Shown here: positions 52,929 to 61,681 of the stretch, one piece after another
Layout: every line of letters starts with the position of its first letter
Position numbering within the stretch: position 1 is the stretch's first letter
NCBI GenBank assembly: GCA_024234815.1
Contig: JACKNO010000001.1
Span: 868,001-932,000, forward strand
Length of the DNA stretch: 64,000 nt
From: Pseudomonadales bacterium
GTDB taxonomy: Bacteria; Pseudomonadota; Gammaproteobacteria; Pseudomonadales; Halieaceae
Direction: 5' to 3'
Made by a program: the position numbers and the translations under genes
Notes under the pieces: model-generated
What the model was told of the DNA's origin: nothing
The model's input: the letters and a program-made list of their open reading frames with translations, nothing else
Database searches by the model: none

Positions 52929-53780
52929 GTGACCTTCTCTTCGCTACGCTATGAAACCCGGGACCGTATCGCCCGCATTACTCTCAATCGCCCGGAGCGG
53001 CTGAACGCGATCTCCAGCGAAATGCCGGGGGAGATCGCCGCGGCGGTAGCGCTGGCCAATGAGGACGATGCCGTCCACGTTATTATCCTGCAGGGCGAGG
53101 GCAAGGGCTTTTGCTCCGGCTATGATCTCAAGGAGTTCGCCGAGAAGCCGGGAGAGAACGCCGGAAGCCAGGATATGCCCTGGGACCCCATGCGGGACTA
53201 CCGCAACATGAAGGCCTGCACCGACCATTTCAGCTCACTGTGGCGCAGCTACAAGCCCACCATTGCCAAAGTACACCATGTTGCCGTTGCCGGTGGCTCG
53301 GACATCGCGCTGGCCTGCGATTTTGTGATCATGGAGGAGGAGGCGCGCATCGGTTACCCGCCGGCGCGTGTCTGGGGTTGCCCCACCACCGCGATGTGGG
53401 TGTATCGTCTGGGTGCCGAGAAAGCCAAGCGCATGTTGCTCACCGGTGACCTGGTCACCGGGCGAGAGGCGAAGGACATGGGGCTGGTGCTGGATGCCGT
53501 TGAACCGGGTTTGCTGGAAGAGCGGGTACTGCAACTGGCCGAACGCATGGCGGCGGTGCCACGCAATCAACTCATGATGCAAAAGCTCATGATCAACCAG
53601 GCTTATGAGAATATGGGCATGGCCAACACACAGATGTTCGCCACCCTGTTTGATGGCATCACCCGCCATTCGCCGGAAGGCGTCTGGTTCAGGGAGTACG
53701 CGCAGGAGCATGGCTTCGCCGCGGCAGTGGAGTGGCGCGACAGTGGCCGCAACATACCCCAGGGCCGCGAGCGCAAGTGA
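52929..53780 (+). CDS. Crotonase-family protein with replaced catalytic glutamates
   Basis: The 283-residue protein has the crotonase fold marks ITLNRPERLNAIS, the oxyanion-hole GKGFCSGYDLKEF and VAGGSDIALACDFVI. In true enoyl-CoA hydratases two glutamates act in catalysis. Here the first position is Asp125 (GGSD) and the second falls in YPPARVWG, without a glutamate. It therefore probably catalyses another crotonase reaction (isomerase, hydrolase or similar). The GTG start has AGGG seven bases upstream; an in-frame ATG at 52878 would add 17 residues. A CaiB-type CoA-transferase gene follows after 10 bases, so an acyl-CoA pathway is implied. Confidence 0.85.
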   Translation: MTFSSLRYETRDRIARITLNRPERLNAISSEMPGEIAAAVALANEDDAVHVIILQGEGKGFCSGYDLKEFAEKPGENAGSQDMPWDPMRDYRNMKACTDHFSSLWRSYKPTIAKVHHVAVAGGSDIALACDFVIMEEEARIGYPPARVWGCPTTAMWVYRLGAEKAKRMLLTGDLVTGREAKDMGLVLDAVEPGLLEERVLQLAERMAAVPRNQLMMQKLMINQAYENMGMANTQMFATLFDGITRHSPEGVWFREYAQEHGFAAAVEWRDSGRNIPQGRERK

Positions 53781-53790
53781 GGAGCAGAGT

Positions 53791-55002
53791 ATGACAGAGC
53801 AATCCATTTTTAGTGATCTGCTGGTTATCGACTGCGCCAGCTTTATTGCCGGTCCCGCCGCGGGAACCATCCTGGCTGACTTCGGAGCGCAGGTCATCAA
53901 GATAGAACCACCCGGCAGCGGGGACGGGTATCGCAAACTGAAACAGTTGCCGGGGGTGCCCGTATGCGACGCCAACTATCCCTGGCGGCTCACCAACCGC
54001 AGCAAGAAAAGTCTGGCGGTTGACCTCAAACAGCCGGAAGGGCGGGCGCTGCTCGATCGGCTTGTAGGTCGGGCGGATGTCTTCATCACAAACTATCCCT
54101 TGGGTGTGCGCGAGACGCTGCGCTTGCGCTACAGCGACATCAGCGAGGTCAACCCGAAAGCGATTTACGCTTCGTTCACGCCGTATGGCGAAACCGGTCC
54201 GGAGGCGGCCAACAGCGGCTACGACGCCACCGCCTGGTGGGCGCGTTCAGGGCTGATGGATTCAGTGCGCGATTCAAGTGATACGCCGCCTGCGGTATCG
54301 GTGCCCGGCATGGGTGACCATATGTCCGCGTGCAGCCTTTATGGCGCTATCGTCACCGCGCTGTACCAGCGTCAGCGTACGGGAGAGGGCTGTATGGTGG
54401 GCAGCTCCCTCATGGCCAACGGCCTGTGGTCCAATGGCTTTCTGGTGCAGGCGGCCCTGGATGGCGCGGATATGGACGTGCGCATGGATTCATCAAAACG
54501 CAGCGCCTTCACCCAGATCTACCGCTGTCGCGACGACCGCTGGTTCCTGCTGACCATACTCCCGCAGGTGCAGGACGCGGCGTGGCCGCGCCTGGCCCGT
54601 TGCCTGCACCACGAGGAGTGGATTGAAGACCCGCGCTTTGCCAGCGCTGCTAGCCGTTACCAACATAACGCTGAACTGGTCGCCCTGGTGAGGGCGGCCA
54701 TAGCGCAGCAGGACTGGAGCTACTGGCAGGCAAGTTTTGCCCAGAGCGGCATTACCTGTGGCCGCGTGGCTAAATCCGCCGACCAGGTAGACGACGCCCA
54801 GGTCGCTGCCGCGGGCATGCTGAGTGCGTTCAGTGACGACAGCGGACGCACGGTAGACAGCCCCATGTATGTGGGTGGGGCCGTCAAGCGCCGTCCCTCG
54901 CCGGCGCCCGGCATTGGCGAACACAGCGCGGAGATACTCAGCGACCTGGGGATCTCCGCGGCGATGATAAAGGACCTCCAGGGCCGGGGCATAATCGGTT
55001 GA
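53791..55002 (+). CDS. Class III CoA-transferase (CaiB/BaiF family)
   Basis: The 403-residue enzyme moves CoA between carboxylic acids without a covalent ping-pong ester pool, as in carnitine or bile acid pathways. It has the N-terminal AGPAAGTILADFGAQVIKIEPPG, the segment SKKSLAVDLK, and the catalytic Asp145 in NSGYDATAWW. A start at 53791 is chosen: GAGGAG is 8 bases upstream and the family's first strand begins here; a longer open frame overlaps the crotonase gene in another phase. With the crotonase it forms a two-gene operon that would activate and modify an unknown acid. Confidence 0.93.
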   Translation: MTEQSIFSDLLVIDCASFIAGPAAGTILADFGAQVIKIEPPGSGDGYRKLKQLPGVPVCDANYPWRLTNRSKKSLAVDLKQPEGRALLDRLVGRADVFITNYPLGVRETLRLRYSDISEVNPKAIYASFTPYGETGPEAANSGYDATAWWARSGLMDSVRDSSDTPPAVSVPGMGDHMSACSLYGAIVTALYQRQRTGEGCMVGSSLMANGLWSNGFLVQAALDGADMDVRMDSSKRSAFTQIYRCRDDRWFLLTILPQVQDAAWPRLARCLHHEEWIEDPRFASAASRYQHNAELVALVRAAIAQQDWSYWQASFAQSGITCGRVAKSADQVDDAQVAAAGMLSAFSDDSGRTVDSPMYVGGAVKRRPSPAPGIGEHSAEILSDLGISAAMIKDLQGRGIIG

Positions 55003-55092
55003 GTCCGTACGCCCGCAGTGGGCGACGTGCCGGTGGTGTGAGAGTGTACGCCTGTCATTGACCGGCCCGGCCCTGCCAACTATGATCGGGCG

Positions 55093-57165
55093 ATGAATAA
55101 TAAAACTCGCTGGCTCGTCATTGCCTTCTTCCCGGTATTCATCGCCGCCTGCGATGGCGGCAACGGGTCGAACGGAAACAAACAGATCACACCTGAAGTA
55201 GTGACGCCGGAACCACCGGTAGAGGTGGTTCCGCCGCCCCCGGGTTGTGATCCCCTGACTCCGAGTTATTGCGGATTCCCCTATCCCAATGATTACTGGA
55301 CCGAGGCAGACCCCGCTACAGTCACCGGTATTCGACTGGCATTGCCCCGGGAGATTATGCCCACCAACACCCTGGGTGTGCGCTCCGACCCGGCAGCATT
55401 CAATGAAATGGACGGATTTTCCCCCGGTATAGCGGCGATGACGCACCTGCCCGGGGCTACCGTCAGTGGGCTTGCCACGCCCGACTCGATAGGCGCCTCA
55501 CTGCTGTCCGGTTCGCCCACCGTGATCGTGAATGCCGCGACGGGGGAGCGCTTGCCTCACTGGGTAGACCTCGATGAGTACGTGGTGCAGGCAAAGTTAC
55601 GGATTGATGACGGGGAAGATCAGCCGCAGTTCAGGATAGACCGGGATATCGATGAACTTCGCGGCGAACAGGCCCTGATGTTGAGGCCGGCCATCCGACC
55701 CGACGATGCAACGCGCTACATAGTGGCCATCCGCAAGGTTGTCGACGGCGACGGCGTGGCGGTGGAGCCATCGCCGGGATTTCTGGCGCTGCGCGACAAG
55801 CTGGCATCGGACGACCCTGTGATCGAATCCCGCCGCGCCCATTTTGAAGAAATTTTCGACGCTCTCGAAGCACAGGGTATCGCGCGCGGCGATCTGCAAC
55901 TGGCCTGGGATTTCACAACGGCAAGTCGGGAAAACAATACCCGGGCCATGCTCCACATCCGCGATGACGCCCTGGCCAGGTCTCCGGAAGGCGTCCCTTA
56001 CCGCGTTGAACTCAAGAACGAAGATCTTATCGACGGTATGGCCTGCCGGCTCGAGATTACTTTTGATATGCCCCTATACATGACCCAGGGCGAAACGGGC
56101 GGCCTGCTCAATCTGGGAGAGGACGGCATGCCGGAGCAAAACGGTACTTTCGAGTACGCTGCCGCCTTGATTGTGCCGATGAGTGCCCAGGTGGAAGCGG
56201 CGCCGCTGGTGGCGTTCGGGCACGGCCAGCTCGGGGCGAAAGAACAGGTACTGGGTTTTCAGCCGATAGCGGTGGAGCAGAACCTGGCCGCTTTCGGTAT
56301 GGACTGGAAAGGGTTTTCCAGCGATGACCTCGGGACCGTTGTCGTCGCGCTGACCGGTGGCGATTTATCAACGTTCCGCGCCGTCCCCGAGCGCATGCAC
56401 CAGGGCTTCCTCAATTTCCTGATGGCGATGAGAACGCTTTCCGTAGCCGCGGATGGTGGCCCCTCAACTCCCCTGAACCAGGCGCTTACCAGCGACTGCG
56501 GTGGCGCCGCGCTCGACGGTTCCAGGCGCTACTTTTTTGGCGGCAGCCAGGGCGGAATACTGGGCGCGAGCCTGATGGCCCTGACTACCGACATCGAGCG
56601 CGGCCTGCTGGCCGTGCCCGGGCAGTCTTACAACCTGCTGCTGAATCGCAGCGTCAACTTTGATCCCTTCGCGGCCCAGATCTATTCCGGCTATGACTGG
56701 AACGCCCTCGATATGCAGCTCAATCTGGCGCTGGTGCAGGGCTTATGGGATCGAGCAGAACCGACTGGCTATTCAAAGTATATTCGCAGCAACCTGCTGC
56801 CGGGCACGCCGCCGCACGAAGTATTGATCCAGGTTTCGAAGGCTGATCACCAGGTAACCAATCTGGGCGCACATATAATGGCGCGGACCATCGGTGGCGT
56901 GGTGAACCTGGCGCCGTTGATACGCGATGTATGGGGCTTTGAGGTTGTCACCGGTAAGCATACGGGCTCGGCGATGCTTGAGATTGATTTCGGCAACCCC
57001 GATCCGCCAATTACCAATATTCCACACTGGGCGGATACCGAAAAAGACCCCCACGGACGGGCGACCGAGCTGCGCAGTATCGGAGAGAGTTTGCGTATAT
57101 TCTACGACACTGGCGTAGCTGAAAACCTCTGCAACGGCCCCTGTGACGCCGACGACCTGCTTTAG
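55093..57165 (+). CDS. Large lipoprotein with alpha/beta-hydrolase-like C-terminal half
   Basis: The 690-residue protein has a lipobox (FIAAC, Cys20), a Gly/Asn- and Pro-rich linker (about 21-55), a beta-rich N-terminal domain and a C-terminal half with an alpha/beta-hydrolase layout. The nucleophile elbow is GGSQGG (Ser485), a possible acid is Asp585 in SKADHQ, and a possible base is His654 in DPHGRA. It is probably an esterase or lipase-like enzyme at the outer membrane; the substrate is unknown. The gene stands alone, 90 bases after the CoA-transferase and 269 before the DUF885 gene. Confidence 0.7.
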   Translation: MNNKTRWLVIAFFPVFIAACDGGNGSNGNKQITPEVVTPEPPVEVVPPPPGCDPLTPSYCGFPYPNDYWTEADPATVTGIRLALPREIMPTNTLGVRSDPAAFNEMDGFSPGIAAMTHLPGATVSGLATPDSIGASLLSGSPTVIVNAATGERLPHWVDLDEYVVQAKLRIDDGEDQPQFRIDRDIDELRGEQALMLRPAIRPDDATRYIVAIRKVVDGDGVAVEPSPGFLALRDKLASDDPVIESRRAHFEEIFDALEAQGIARGDLQLAWDFTTASRENNTRAMLHIRDDALARSPEGVPYRVELKNEDLIDGMACRLEITFDMPLYMTQGETGGLLNLGEDGMPEQNGTFEYAAALIVPMSAQVEAAPLVAFGHGQLGAKEQVLGFQPIAVEQNLAAFGMDWKGFSSDDLGTVVVALTGGDLSTFRAVPERMHQGFLNFLMAMRTLSVAADGGPSTPLNQALTSDCGGAALDGSRRYFFGGSQGGILGASLMALTTDIERGLLAVPGQSYNLLLNRSVNFDPFAAQIYSGYDWNALDMQLNLALVQGLWDRAEPTGYSKYIRSNLLPGTPPHEVLIQVSKADHQVTNLGAHIMARTIGGVVNLAPLIRDVWGFEVVTGKHTGSAMLEIDFGNPDPPITNIPHWADTEKDPHGRATELRSIGESLRIFYDTGVAENLCNGPCDADDLL

Positions 57166-57290
57166 CGCAGGGCCTGGCAGAGTGGGAGAGCTCGATGTCT
57201 GGGTGCGCTAACCCGGCCCGCTAACGCGTTCACGTTGCAATTCATCGGCCGGCAGCGCGGGCCGCAATGCCCTTAGCTGCGGGAGACCGT

Positions 57291-57329
57291 CGTGCAAGAG
57301 CCCGACGGGGCCAGGGCGGCTCTTGCGCG
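57291..57329 (+). repeat. 12-bp inverted repeat upstream of the DUF885 gene
   Basis: The arms at 57291-57302 and 57318-57329 pair over 12 positions (one G-U), including the perfect GCAAGAGCC / GGCTCTTGC, around a 15-base loop. It lies in the 269-base space after the alpha/beta-hydrolase gene. With no T-run, a leader-RNA or processing element is as likely as a terminator. Nothing else is seen in that space. Confidence 0.5.
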
Positions 57330-57434
57330 ACTGGTGGCGCAACGGATGTGACCGGGTGCAGGGAAGCACTTATCTCCCTGAGCGGGTATGATGACCGGAG
57401 CACCACCCCACCAATACGCTGGAGGGCCTGGGAG

Positions 57435-59378
57435 ATGAGTACCTGTCATATGAAGCCAGTATGCTCAATGCCTTCTTTTTCAACTTTCCCGCATATCCGC
57501 GGCTGCCTGATTGTGCTGGTTTGCCTCGCGGCGCTGGCCGGTTGTGGTGGCGGAGGCGGTGGTGGCGGGTCTGGTGCTGCCGCTCCCAGCGGAAATGCCG
57601 CTCCGGCTCCCGCTCCGACTCCCGCTCCGGCACCCGACCCGGGGACAGACCGCGCCGCGCAAGACCTGGAATCGAGCCTGAGCGGACTGGATTTTCAGAG
57701 TTTGCTGGAAGTTTCGGTTGCCGCCATTTCACTGCGGGACCCGGAGGAAGTCGTGGCCGCGGGGCTGGCGGACACGTTTGGACTGCAAGGCGCTACCCTC
57801 ACCGACATCAGTTTCGCTTATCAGAACGTCACTCTGGATATGTGGCAGGTCGTCCGGAATTACCTGGACCGGGTCGATATCCAGGCGCTGACAGCGGACG
57901 AACAGCTTTCCTACGAGATTTACAGCTGGCAGGTCGACCAGGCGCTGGCGATGCGGCCTTTTCTGCATTACGACTACCAGGCCACCTACTTCCTGACGGG
58001 TGTGCCCCCCGAGACAGAGCGTTTTTTCAGTGACCTGCATCCGCTGGAAAGCCGCGCCGACGCACTGGACTACCTGACCCGCCTGGCGCTGGTTGATGAA
58101 AAGATCCGGCAGTTGATTGCCAATCTCAAGGTTATGGAAGGGCAGGGCGTGATCGAACCCGCCGCTACCATGGGAATAGCAATTGATGTTCATCGCGGTG
58201 TTATGAACAGCGCAATAAGCTCCAACCCCTATTACTCGAGATTTTCAAATCGCCTGGCGGCGATACCCGGTATCAGCGCCAGCGAGATCACCGAACTGAG
58301 GAGCCGGGCCAGGACCATAGTGGAAAACCAGATAAGTCCTGCGTACAGTGCGCTGGTAGATTTCATGGTGGAGCAACTCGGGCGCGCGCCGGCCGCTATT
58401 GGCGTGGGCCAGTTTCCCGCAGGCGAGGCGTATTATCGGGAGCGCCTGCGCTATCACACCACAACCTCCATGAGCCCAGAACAGATTCATGAACTGGGCC
58501 TGCGAGAGGTCGCCAGGGTGCAAACCGAGCTGCGGGAAAAATTTGGCCTGTTGGGGTATCCGCGGGGTGAAACACTGGCCCGGTCATTTGGCAGGGTGGC
58601 GACCGATGGCGGGAGCACTCGCTCCAGCAATGCGGTGGATGTATTTGTAGCGTTGATCGATGATGCCGAAATTCGAATGCAGGCGCTATTCAACCGCCTG
58701 CCCGAGGCGGAGGTAGTTGTCAGGGGCGACAACTATGGCGGTTTCTATATTGGCCCGTCACTGGATGGCAGCCGGCCCGGCACCTTCTACGCTTCTACCA
58801 GCGCCAGCCAGCCCACTTACCTGATGCCCACGCTCGCCTATCACGAAGCGATGCCCGGTCACCACATGCAGATTGCCCTGGCGCAGGAATCCGAGCTCCC
58901 GCTGTTCAGGCGCATCGCGATTTTTAACGGTTACGTCGAGGGCTGGGGGCTCTATGCGGAACGACTGGCCTACGACAGTGGCTGGTATGCGAGCGATCCC
59001 TATGGTGACCTCGGCCGGCTCTATTTCGAGAATCTGAGGGCGGTGCGGCTCGTGGTGGATACCGGCATTCACTATTACGGCTGGAGTTTCGACAGGGCTG
59101 TCACGTACTTTCAGGACAATGTGGGGAGCAGTCGGGGTGCTGCAGAGAGTAATATTGCGCGCTACAGTATTTACACGGGGCAGGCGACCGCCTATATGGT
59201 CGGCATGCTGAAACTGCTGGAGTTGCGGGACCGGGTGCAGGCGGCCCTGGGTGACGGGTTCACCATGGCCGGCTTTCATACCCTTGTGCTGGAGGAAGGC
59301 CCTATGCCTCTGGATATCCTCGAGCGCAGGGTCGACAGTGAGATCACTGGCGCGGCGGCCTGGTCGTTGCGGCAGTGA
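57435..59378 (+). CDS. DUF885-family predicted metallopeptidase lipoprotein
   Basis: The protein (about 647 residues) has a lipobox in ALAGC followed by a run of eight glycines and a Pro/Ala-rich linker, then a mainly helical DUF885 domain. The family's conserved His470-Glu471...Pro-Gly-His-His (YHEAMPGHH), followed by a downstream glutamate in VEGWGLYAERL, has the look of a gluzincin zinc site, so peptidase activity is likely. The start is uncertain among ATGs at 57435, 57450 and 57468; frames further upstream lack a signal peptide. The start used keeps a charged N-terminus before the hydrophobic core. Confidence 0.85.
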   Translation: MSTCHMKPVCSMPSFSTFPHIRGCLIVLVCLAALAGCGGGGGGGGSGAAAPSGNAAPAPAPTPAPAPDPGTDRAAQDLESSLSGLDFQSLLEVSVAAISLRDPEEVVAAGLADTFGLQGATLTDISFAYQNVTLDMWQVVRNYLDRVDIQALTADEQLSYEIYSWQVDQALAMRPFLHYDYQATYFLTGVPPETERFFSDLHPLESRADALDYLTRLALVDEKIRQLIANLKVMEGQGVIEPAATMGIAIDVHRGVMNSAISSNPYYSRFSNRLAAIPGISASEITELRSRARTIVENQISPAYSALVDFMVEQLGRAPAAIGVGQFPAGEAYYRERLRYHTTTSMSPEQIHELGLREVARVQTELREKFGLLGYPRGETLARSFGRVATDGGSTRSSNAVDVFVALIDDAEIRMQALFNRLPEAEVVVRGDNYGGFYIGPSLDGSRPGTFYASTSASQPTYLMPTLAYHEAMPGHHMQIALAQESELPLFRRIAIFNGYVEGWGLYAERLAYDSGWYASDPYGDLGRLYFENLRAVRLVVDTGIHYYGWSFDRAVTYFQDNVGSSRGAAESNIARYSIYTGQATAYMVGMLKLLELRDRVQAALGDGFTMAGFHTLVLEEGPMPLDILERRVDSEITGAAAWSLRQ

Positions 59379-59392
59379 CATGAGGGGAAGTG

Positions 59393-60040
59393 ATGGACAG
59401 GGAGCCAGGCCGGGCAGCTGATTCCGGCGAGGACGCTTCGGAAGCCGGTAGACCGCGGCTCAAGGCCGGGTCGGAGCAGGCGTTGGTTCGCATATCCGTT
59501 TGGCAGACAGTGTTGTCACTGCTCGGATTTATCGTCGCGATTATCGCCCTGTATGCCGCGCTGACCGAGTCCGGCGAGATGCGGCGCCAGACCGCGGCGG
59601 CTGTCTGGCCCTACGTACAGCTCACCATACTGGATGTAGACGCCCAGGACAGGGCCGAGTTCAGCATCGTCCTGACCAATGCCGGCGCCGGGCCGGCAAA
59701 GCTCGATGCGGTCACGCTTGAGATCGACGGCACGGCTATGACCGGCTGGGCGCAGGCGATCAAGAGCCTCGTGCCCGAATCTGACCAGGTGCTGTTTCTC
59801 CAGAATTTTTCCCGGCACCGGGTATTGGCGCCAGGGGAACGGGTCAGCCTGTTCGGTGTGTCGGATCCCACTGTCGTAAAAGCGTTCAGGGAAGTGCTGG
59901 CCAGACGTGGCGGATCAATCTCCTACTGTTACTGCTCCATATTTGACGATTGCTGGCTTTTTGCCAGCGAGGCGCCGGACCAGGTTCCCCAGGCTGTGCC
60001 CTATTGTCCGGATGTGGGGGAGGCGGCGGTCAGCCCCTGA
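59393..60040 (+). CDS. Single-pass membrane protein of unknown function
   Basis: The protein (215 residues) has a polar, acidic N-terminus, one membrane helix (about residues 43-62, LSLLGFIVAIIALYAAL), and a beta-rich outer part with SIVLTNAGAGPAKLDAV. That part resembles a small immunoglobulin-like or DUF-type extracytoplasmic domain. Four cysteines lie near the C-terminus (CYCSIFDDC and one later). GAGG and AGGGGA lie upstream of the ATG at 59393; a GTG directly before it is also in frame. It follows the DUF885 gene by 14 bases, so the two are likely co-transcribed. No family is recognised. Confidence 0.65.
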   Translation: MDREPGRAADSGEDASEAGRPRLKAGSEQALVRISVWQTVLSLLGFIVAIIALYAALTESGEMRRQTAAAVWPYVQLTILDVDAQDRAEFSIVLTNAGAGPAKLDAVTLEIDGTAMTGWAQAIKSLVPESDQVLFLQNFSRHRVLAPGERVSLFGVSDPTVVKAFREVLARRGGSISYCYCSIFDDCWLFASEAPDQVPQAVPYCPDVGEAAVSP

Positions 60041-60099
60041 CACCAGGGTGACTGGCGGCGGCGCGAACTCCCGGTCTATTTGTCGCAGCGGGGCGGATT

Positions 60100-60375
60100 T
60101 CAGCCCTCCGTACCCGGCTGCTGTTCACCATTGCGCCTTTGCCATAGTTTGAACAGGCCCAGCAGTGACGCCGCTATCCAGAAGATTTCAATAATGAAGC
60201 TGGCGAGATTGAAATTGAAGCACAGGCTGAACACCAGGCCAGCCGCCCCGACGAGGTTGATGACGTTGTAGGCGAGACCTCTTGGGTCCAGGCGCTCAAG
60301 CTGTAGCATGCAGTAAGCCAGTACCACCAATGCTGCTCCCAGCAATCCTGTCCCGTCTATCAGCCAACTGTTCAT
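60100..60375 (-). CDS. Small membrane protein (CBU_0592-like)
   Basis: The 91-residue protein has three hydrophobic helices (about 8-25, 35-52 and 55-75). It carries the family features LLGAALVVLAYCMLQ near the start, LAYNVINLVGAAGL in the middle and FIIEIFWIAASLLGL at the end, known from many proteobacterial hypothetical proteins of the CBU_0592 type. The role is unknown. It is a single gene facing the membrane-protein gene on its left. Confidence 0.8.
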   Translation of the reverse strand: MNSWLIDGTGLLGAALVVLAYCMLQLERLDPRGLAYNVINLVGAAGLVFSLCFNFNLASFIIEIFWIAASLLGLFKLWQRRNGEQQPGTEG

Positions 60376-60608
60376 GGTACCCGATCCTTCCTGATGTTTC
60401 CTGCGAAGCTTACAGAAATTGGCGCAGCTGGTGTGGATTCATGCGAGTTATTTGCAGGGATCTTAACCGCGGCAGATAGTCGCCAGGATAGATCCGGGCG
60501 ATACCCGACCAGGTTCGATGCGCAAGTGAATCAATCAGTACAAGCATCGCGGATGTATCTATAATGCCTCGTACTGCCAGGCGCCTCCAGGATGGACCAG
60601 GGACTGCA

Positions 60609-60644
60609 ATGACGACGATGTGGCCGATATCCAATGTCATCTAG
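60609..60644 (+). other. Possible 11-codon leader reading frame
   Basis: An ATG with AGGGA five bases upstream opens a frame of 11 codons that ends at TAG 60642-60644 and overlaps the start of the EamA gene by 11 bases in another phase. The EamA start itself has no clear Shine-Dalgarno sequence, so the minigene may help load ribosomes. Chance occurrence cannot be excluded. A TATAAT at 60560-60565, without a clear -35, lies upstream. Confidence 0.3.
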
Positions 60645-61542
60645 CTGGAAGTTGGGTCTCGGCTTTTCACTGCTAACCGCTGTCTTGTGGGGCGGACTGC
60701 CCATTTCGCTGAAATTCGTTCTCGGTGAAATGGACGGTATCACAATCACCTGGTATCGTTTTTCGCTATCTGCGGTGATTGCCCTGTTCTGGTATGGCCG
60801 CCGCAGTATCCCCGCGGCGCGGCGCCTGCTTGGCCGCCCACTGTGGCCGTTCACGCTGTTGGCCGTGTCGGGCCTGTTGGCCAACTACATCTTCTACCTG
60901 ATTGGCCTGGACCATACCACCGCCGAAGCGGCACAAATCCTGATCCAGCTCGCGCCCCTGATGCTGTTGGTCGGCAGCGTCTGGTTGTTCAAAGAACCTT
61001 TCTCCGGCCTGCAGTGGCTGGGAGTTGTCGCGTTCAGCGTGGGCCTCCTGCTGTTCTTCCATCACCGCCTGCTGGCGCTTGCGAATGTGGCAGACAGTTA
61101 CCTGTTCGGTCTGCTCATGCTGCTGCTTGCGTCTGTTACCTGGGTGGTTTATGGATTGGCGCAGAAGCGACTTCTGCGCGATGTGGCCGCTAACGACCTG
61201 CTGCTCCTGATCTATATCGCAGGTGCGATCTGCTTTCTGCCCGCTGCGTCCCCGGGCCAGGTCATGCAGTTGGAGACACCGGGGCTCGTCATGCTGGCAT
61301 TCGCTTCACTCAATACCATCGTTGCCTACAGCAGTTTCGGTATTGCCATGACCCACTGGGAAGCCAGCAGGGTCAGCGCAGTGATCACGATCGGCCCGCT
61401 GCTTACCCTGTTGTTCGTTTTCCTGAGCAATCTCATCTATCCAGGCTTCATCCAGACCGAGCCCCTGGATTGGATGAACTGGATTGGAGCTGTTCTGGTG
61501 GTTGGCGGCTCCACCGTGGCGGCTGTTGGCAAACGGCTCTAG
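60634..61542 (+). CDS. EamA-family (DMT superfamily) transporter
   Basis: The 302-residue protein has ten hydrophobic helices in two repeats of five, each an EamA unit. The first begins with FSLLTAVLWGGLPISLKF and includes WYRFSLSAVIALF and AEAAQILIQLAPLMLL; the second begins near residue 152 and ends with GAVLVVGGSTVAAVG. Such proteins export metabolites such as amino acids or take up small compounds. The ATG at 60634 has no clear ribosome site of its own. It is a single gene, with 139 bases before the transglutaminase-like gene. Confidence 0.9.
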   Translation: MSSSWKLGLGFSLLTAVLWGGLPISLKFVLGEMDGITITWYRFSLSAVIALFWYGRRSIPAARRLLGRPLWPFTLLAVSGLLANYIFYLIGLDHTTAEAAQILIQLAPLMLLVGSVWLFKEPFSGLQWLGVVAFSVGLLLFFHHRLLALANVADSYLFGLLMLLLASVTWVVYGLAQKRLLRDVAANDLLLLIYIAGAICFLPAASPGQVMQLETPGLVMLAFASLNTIVAYSSFGIAMTHWEASRVSAVITIGPLLTLLFVFLSNLIYPGFIQTEPLDWMNWIGAVLVVGGSTVAAVGKRL

Positions 61543-61681
61543 TCGCCTGCATGGTTGTCCTGCCTTGCCGCCGACCGGGAAACAAAAATAAGCGGGCCTA
61601 TGCAATAAGCTTTCGGTCCCGCATTGGTGCATACTGTCCTGCAAGTGCTTATCGATCGGTCGGGCGCACGGCCATAAAAAT

